From positions 1-64,000 of the forward strand of contig NZ_JALDSX010000005.1 in assembly GCF_022748595.1 (NCBI RefSeq): a stretch of 64,000 nt of DNA, read 5' to 3'. A program made the position numbers and the translations under genes. Shown here in pieces: positions 62,753 through 64,000 of this stretch. The notes under the pieces were generated by a model. The model was given only the letters and a program-made list of their open reading frames with translations, did no database searches and was not told the origin of the DNA. Position 1 is the stretch's first letter, and each line of letters begins with the position of its first letter. Source of the DNA: Brevibacterium sp. ZH18 (GTDB taxonomy: Bacteria > Actinomycetota > Actinomycetes > Actinomycetales > Brevibacteriaceae).

Positions 62753-62835
62753 CTGAACCCGGTGGAACTGAACCCGGTGGAACTGAACCCGGTGGAACTG
62801 AACCCGGTGGAACTGAACCCGGTGGAACTGAACCA
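62753..62835. repeat. 15-bp tandem repeat, five exact copies
   Basis: CTGAACCCGGTGGAA repeated exactly five times from 62753 to 62827, then a partial, altered copy. Confidence 0.9.
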
Positions 62836-62901
62836 GATTGAACCGTGCTGGACTGCGGCTGCGATCATGGTCGCCGATCGGGCCGTCAGCCGGTCACGGT
62901 G

Positions 62902-63726
62902 TCAGTCGACGGTGACCGAGACTTCAGGCGACGGCTGGGTGCGCGATGCGGGGTGGAGTAGCGAGGCAACGCCGGTGGCGTTGTCGAGGCAGGCGGCAAT
63001 GCCGTGTGCCACCTTCTCCTTGGCTGTGACCACGGCATCCTGAATGCTCAGACCAGTGGCGAGGCCGGCAGCGATCGAGGACGCGAATGAGCATCCGGCT
63101 CCGTTGACGAGTTTCTCGTTGACCTTGCGAGAGCGCAGCGTCGTGACTTTCTCACCGTCGAAGAGGACGTCGATCGCATCATCGCCGGCCAGGCGTGCAC
63201 CGCCCTTGACGACGACGTTCTTCGCTCCCTGGCCGTGGATGATCTTTGCCGCCTCGATCATTCCCTCAACCGAGTCGATCGGCTCGAGTCCGGCCAAGGT
63301 TGCAGCCTCTTCGAGGTTCGGGGTGATCACGGTGGCCAGCGGCACGAGGTTCGCGACGAAGAGATCCTTGAGGTCGACCATCGTGCCCACGCCCTTGCAG
63401 ACCAGGACCGGGTCGAAGACGTAGGGCAGTTCATTGGTCTTCAGCTTCTCGGCGAGGACGAGTGCGGAGTCCACCGAACCGAGCATGCCCGACTTGATGA
63501 CGTCGAACTTGTGGACGGCCAACGTCGACTCGAGCTGGCGGGTGACGACGTCGGAATCGATGAATTCGACGACGTGGCCGAAGCTGTCATCAGGGTCGAA
63601 GGTGACGATGCAGGTCACGACGGCGGTGCCGAACGCGCCGTACTCTTCGAACATCTTCAGGTCAGCTTCGAGTCCGGCTCCGCCTGAGACGTCGGAGCCG
63701 GCGATGGTGAGCACTTTGGAGGTCAT
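62902..63726 (-). CDS. PdxK/ThiD-like pyridoxal or HMP kinase
   Basis: 274 residues from the ATG at 63726 with AAAGGA upstream. Ribokinase fold: VLTIAGSDVSGGAGLEADLKMFEEYG, ITPNLEEAATLAG and the anion hole VNGAGCSFASSIAAGLA with C212 in place of the usual aspartate-preceding residue. A cysteine at this place marks B. subtilis-type PdxK (ThiD-like pyridoxal kinase). So it phosphorylates pyridoxal, perhaps also hydroxymethylpyrimidine. No thiamine genes are adjacent. Confidence 0.85.
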   Translation of the reverse strand: MTSKVLTIAGSDVSGGAGLEADLKMFEEYGAFGTAVVTCIVTFDPDDSFGHVVEFIDSDVVTRQLESTLAVHKFDVIKSGMLGSVDSALVLAEKLKTNELPYVFDPVLVCKGVGTMVDLKDLFVANLVPLATVITPNLEEAATLAGLEPIDSVEGMIEAAKIIHGQGAKNVVVKGGARLAGDDAIDVLFDGEKVTTLRSRKVNEKLVNGAGCSFASSIAAGLATGLSIQDAVVTAKEKVAHGIAACLDNATGVASLLHPASRTQPSPEVSVTVD

Positions 63727-63770
63727 TGTGGTCCTTTCGGGAATGTGTATCGGCAGAAGTCTACGCGGGT

Positions 63771-64000
63771 TCAGGCCCCGGCGTACCCCTGCTGGCGCCA
63801 CGCTTCGTAGATGGCGATGGACGCGGAGTTCGCGAGATTGAGTGAACGGCGCGAGGGCAGCATCGGAATGCGCACGCTCATATCCACATGGTCATCGGCG
63901 ACGACGGAATCGGGCAGCCCGGTCGACTCCTGACCGAACAGGAGGACGTCGCCGTCTCTGTATTCCACCTCGGCGAAGGAATTCTCCGTGTGTGTGCTGA
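63771..64000 (-). CDS. trmL: tRNA (cytidine(34)-2'-O)-methyltransferase TrmL, 5' end outside window
   Basis: The frame is open to the right edge and continues beyond it; 76 C-terminal residues are visible. SPOUT motifs VLLFGQESTGLPDSV and IPMLPSRRSLNLANSASIAIYEAWRQQGY are those of TrmL, which methylates the wobble ribose of leucine tRNAs (CmAA and cmnm5UmAA). The tRNA-Leu(CAA) at the other end of the window is a likely substrate. Confidence 0.92.
   Translation of the reverse strand, partial: STHTENSFAEVEYRDGDVLLFGQESTGLPDSVVADDHVDMSVRIPMLPSRRSLNLANSASIAIYEAWRQQGYAGA

Larger units (their letters stand above)
62326..62901. other. Long intergenic region with repeats, no gene
   Basis: 576 bases without a credible gene. 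Contents: L31 terminator (62418-62457), three copies of the 16-bp palindrome (62563, 62610, 62730), and five exact 15-bp tandem units (62753-62827). Open frames here translate the repeats and look like shadows. Confidence 0.8.

Noticed and set aside
62753..62835. Iterons of a replication origin
   Set aside because: No replication initiator gene is near and the region is GC-rich with no AT-rich melting stretch.
62213..63043. 276-residue open frame across rpmE2 and the intergenic repeats
   Set aside because: It translates the palindromes and the 15-bp repeat (VELNPVELNP...), overlaps rpmE2, and has no start signal.

Overview
The window is high-GC actinobacterial chromosome, most likely Micrococcales and perhaps Brevibacterium; the genus is inferred from protein character and gene order, not proven. 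It is core genome: dense, mostly operonic housekeeping genes with no phage, transposase or CRISPR array. The order closely parallels two blocks recalled from Mycobacterium tuberculosis: pdtaR-polA-rpsA-coaE-uvrB-uvrA, and uvrC-rapZ-yvcK-whiA / gap-pgk-tpi-secG / tal-tkt / ctaB / ctaA-ABC-sufR-suf / ABC-F / fabG-inhA.

Layout. 1-4.9 kb: end of a GNAT acetyltransferase, tRNA-Leu(CAA), the ANTAR response regulator pdtaR, a hotdog thioesterase and polA. 4.9-10.7 kb: a methyltransferase, rpsA, a large membrane protein and a coaE-GrpB fusion. 10.9-16 kb: a complete branched-chain amino-acid-type ABC transporter (livKHMGF). 16-27.5 kb: the whole UvrABC excision repair set, interleaved with a TerC-family protein under a yybP-ykoY (Mn2+) riboswitch, a YciI-like protein and a DUF3516 helicase. 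27.6-33.9 kb: rapZ-yvcK-whiA, then gap-pgk-tpiA and secG. 34.2-39 kb (minus strand): tkt-tal-pgi. 39-43.3 kb: haem O/haem A synthesis (ctaB, ctaA) and an ABC exporter. 43.4-49.9 kb: sufR-sufB-sufD-Rieske-sufC-sufS-sufU-sufT. 50-54 kb: rnhA, an ABC-F ATPase, SURF1, a small Cys/His protein and a DUF3099 protein. 54-64 kb: fabG, fabI, a SixA-like phosphatase, serB, an ABC ATPase, a TSUP permease, a SpoU methylase, a putative phosphatase, a YbaK-like deacylase, rpmE2, a PdxK/ThiD-like kinase and the end of trmL.

Three patterns cut across the genes. (1) At least ten genes have a TANNNT -10 box only 6-8 bases before the start codon, so they are probably leaderless; this fixes several starts. (2) The ends of many transcription units carry short tandem repeats that begin inside the last codons and copy the stop codon (GNAT, YciI, secG, pgi, ctaB, SURF1, the putative phosphatase). 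(3) An exact 16-bp palindrome, CGTCCCCGCGGGGACG, occurs five times, once inside the rnhA reading frame. Patterns 2 and 3 are the least explained signals here. A perfect CAAC-N6-GTTG inverted repeat in front of sufR matches the SufR operator described in cyanobacteria.
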